DNA from: Thiobacillus denitrificans
GTDB taxonomy: Bacteria; Pseudomonadota; Gammaproteobacteria; Burkholderiales; Thiobacillaceae
Assembly: GCA_002343685.1 (NCBI GenBank)
Contig: DDRS01000019.1
Coordinates: 1-5,133 of the forward strand
DNA length: 5,133 nucleotides
Reading direction: 5' to 3'
Translations under genes and position numbers: made by a program
In this document: positions 4,907-5,133 of the stretch, one piece after another
Position numbering within the stretch: the stretch's first letter is position 1
Layout: the number at the start of each line of letters is the position of its first letter
Notes under the pieces: model-generated
What the model was told of the DNA's origin: nothing
Database searches by the model: none
What the model saw: only the letters and a program-made list of their open reading frames with translations

Positions 4907-5133
4907 ATGTCCCATTCCAACAACCCCTTTGTCCGCGGCTACGATGGCCTGTCCGTGCAACGGCTGCTGGCGATTTCCTACGACGACGACTGCCCGCTGA
5001 GCTATCTGCCGCTGCACGTCTCGCAGTCGCATCTGCCCGACAGCCAGGTCGAGCGCCATGCCTGCGTCTTCGGCGACGACTTCGCGCTGATCACGGAAGG
5101 CCAGAACGTGCCGCCCGAGCTGGACGCGCAGTG
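4907..5133 (+). CDS. Protein of unknown function, 3' end beyond the window
   Basis: An open frame begins at ATG 4907, with GGAGG (4896-4900) 6 nt upstream, and runs 75 codons to the window edge without a stop. The visible part (starting MSHSNNPFVRGYDGLS, continuing through SYDDDCPLSYLPLHVSQSHLP and CVFGDDFALITEG) has no signal peptide, membrane segment or domain I recognise. Its codon use, ribosome site and hairpin leader match those of the two small genes before it, so I take it as another member of the same accessory set. Full length and function are unknown. Confidence 0.65.
   Translation, partial: MSHSNNPFVRGYDGLSVQRLLAISYDDDCPLSYLPLHVSQSHLPDSQVERHACVFGDDFALITEGQNVPPELDAQ

Noticed and set aside
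4249..4923. Minus-strand 224-codon frame antisense to the 130-aa gene
   Set aside because: It has no domain or good ribosome site and lies opposite plus-strand genes with strong Shine-Dalgarno sequences.
1..5133. CRISPR arrays, tRNA or rRNA genes, insertion sequences
   Set aside because: I saw no regularly spaced repeats, cloverleaf-like sequence, rRNA sequence or transposase-like protein in any frame.

Overview
The window looks like high-GC proteobacterial DNA (beta- or gammaproteobacterial, of the Pseudomonas/Burkholderiales/Xanthomonadales type). It carries an arsenic-resistance operon as cargo, next to small genes of the kind found in integrative and conjugative elements (ICEs). The GC richness and ars gene order are seen directly. 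The ICE assignment is inference from the style of the small genes and their hairpin leaders. No integrase, relaxase, transposase or attachment site is visible.

Left flank (1-408): no convincing gene. It holds a perfect 10-bp hairpin at 328-352, just past the 3' end of the ars operon, and an 11-bp direct repeat (257-267, 291-301).

Centre (409-3652, minus strand, transcribed right to left): a tightly packed five-gene ars operon in the order arsR (As(III)-sensing repressor), an ArsI/CadI-type vicinal-oxygen-chelate protein (probable C-As lyase), arsC of the low-molecular-weight phosphatase type, acr3 (arsenite efflux permease), and a single gene fusing a glutaredoxin-type ArsC to an ArsN2-type GNAT acetyltransferase. 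Gene gaps are 11, 12, 9 and -4 nt (an ATGA overlap). Two unrelated arsenate reductases feed As(III) to one Acr3 pump. The ArsI-like enzyme would add As(III) released from trivalent methylarsenicals. ArsR shuts the operon off through an AT-rich dyad lying directly upstream of its own start codon.

Divergent intergenic region (3653-4001): next to arsR lie its operator and promoter. The rest is GC-rich, non-coding and unusually full of inverted repeats, ending in a compound hairpin just before the Shine-Dalgarno of the first rightward gene.

Right flank (4002-5133, plus strand): two closely spaced small genes of unknown function (78 and 130 aa), then a 250-nt spacer with three hairpins and an 8-codon mini-ORF, then the start of a third unknown gene that runs off the window. 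The hairpins share an architecture (a TCCC-N4-GGGA type inner stem, with an outer stem) and may be a repeated leader element of this mobile-element backbone.
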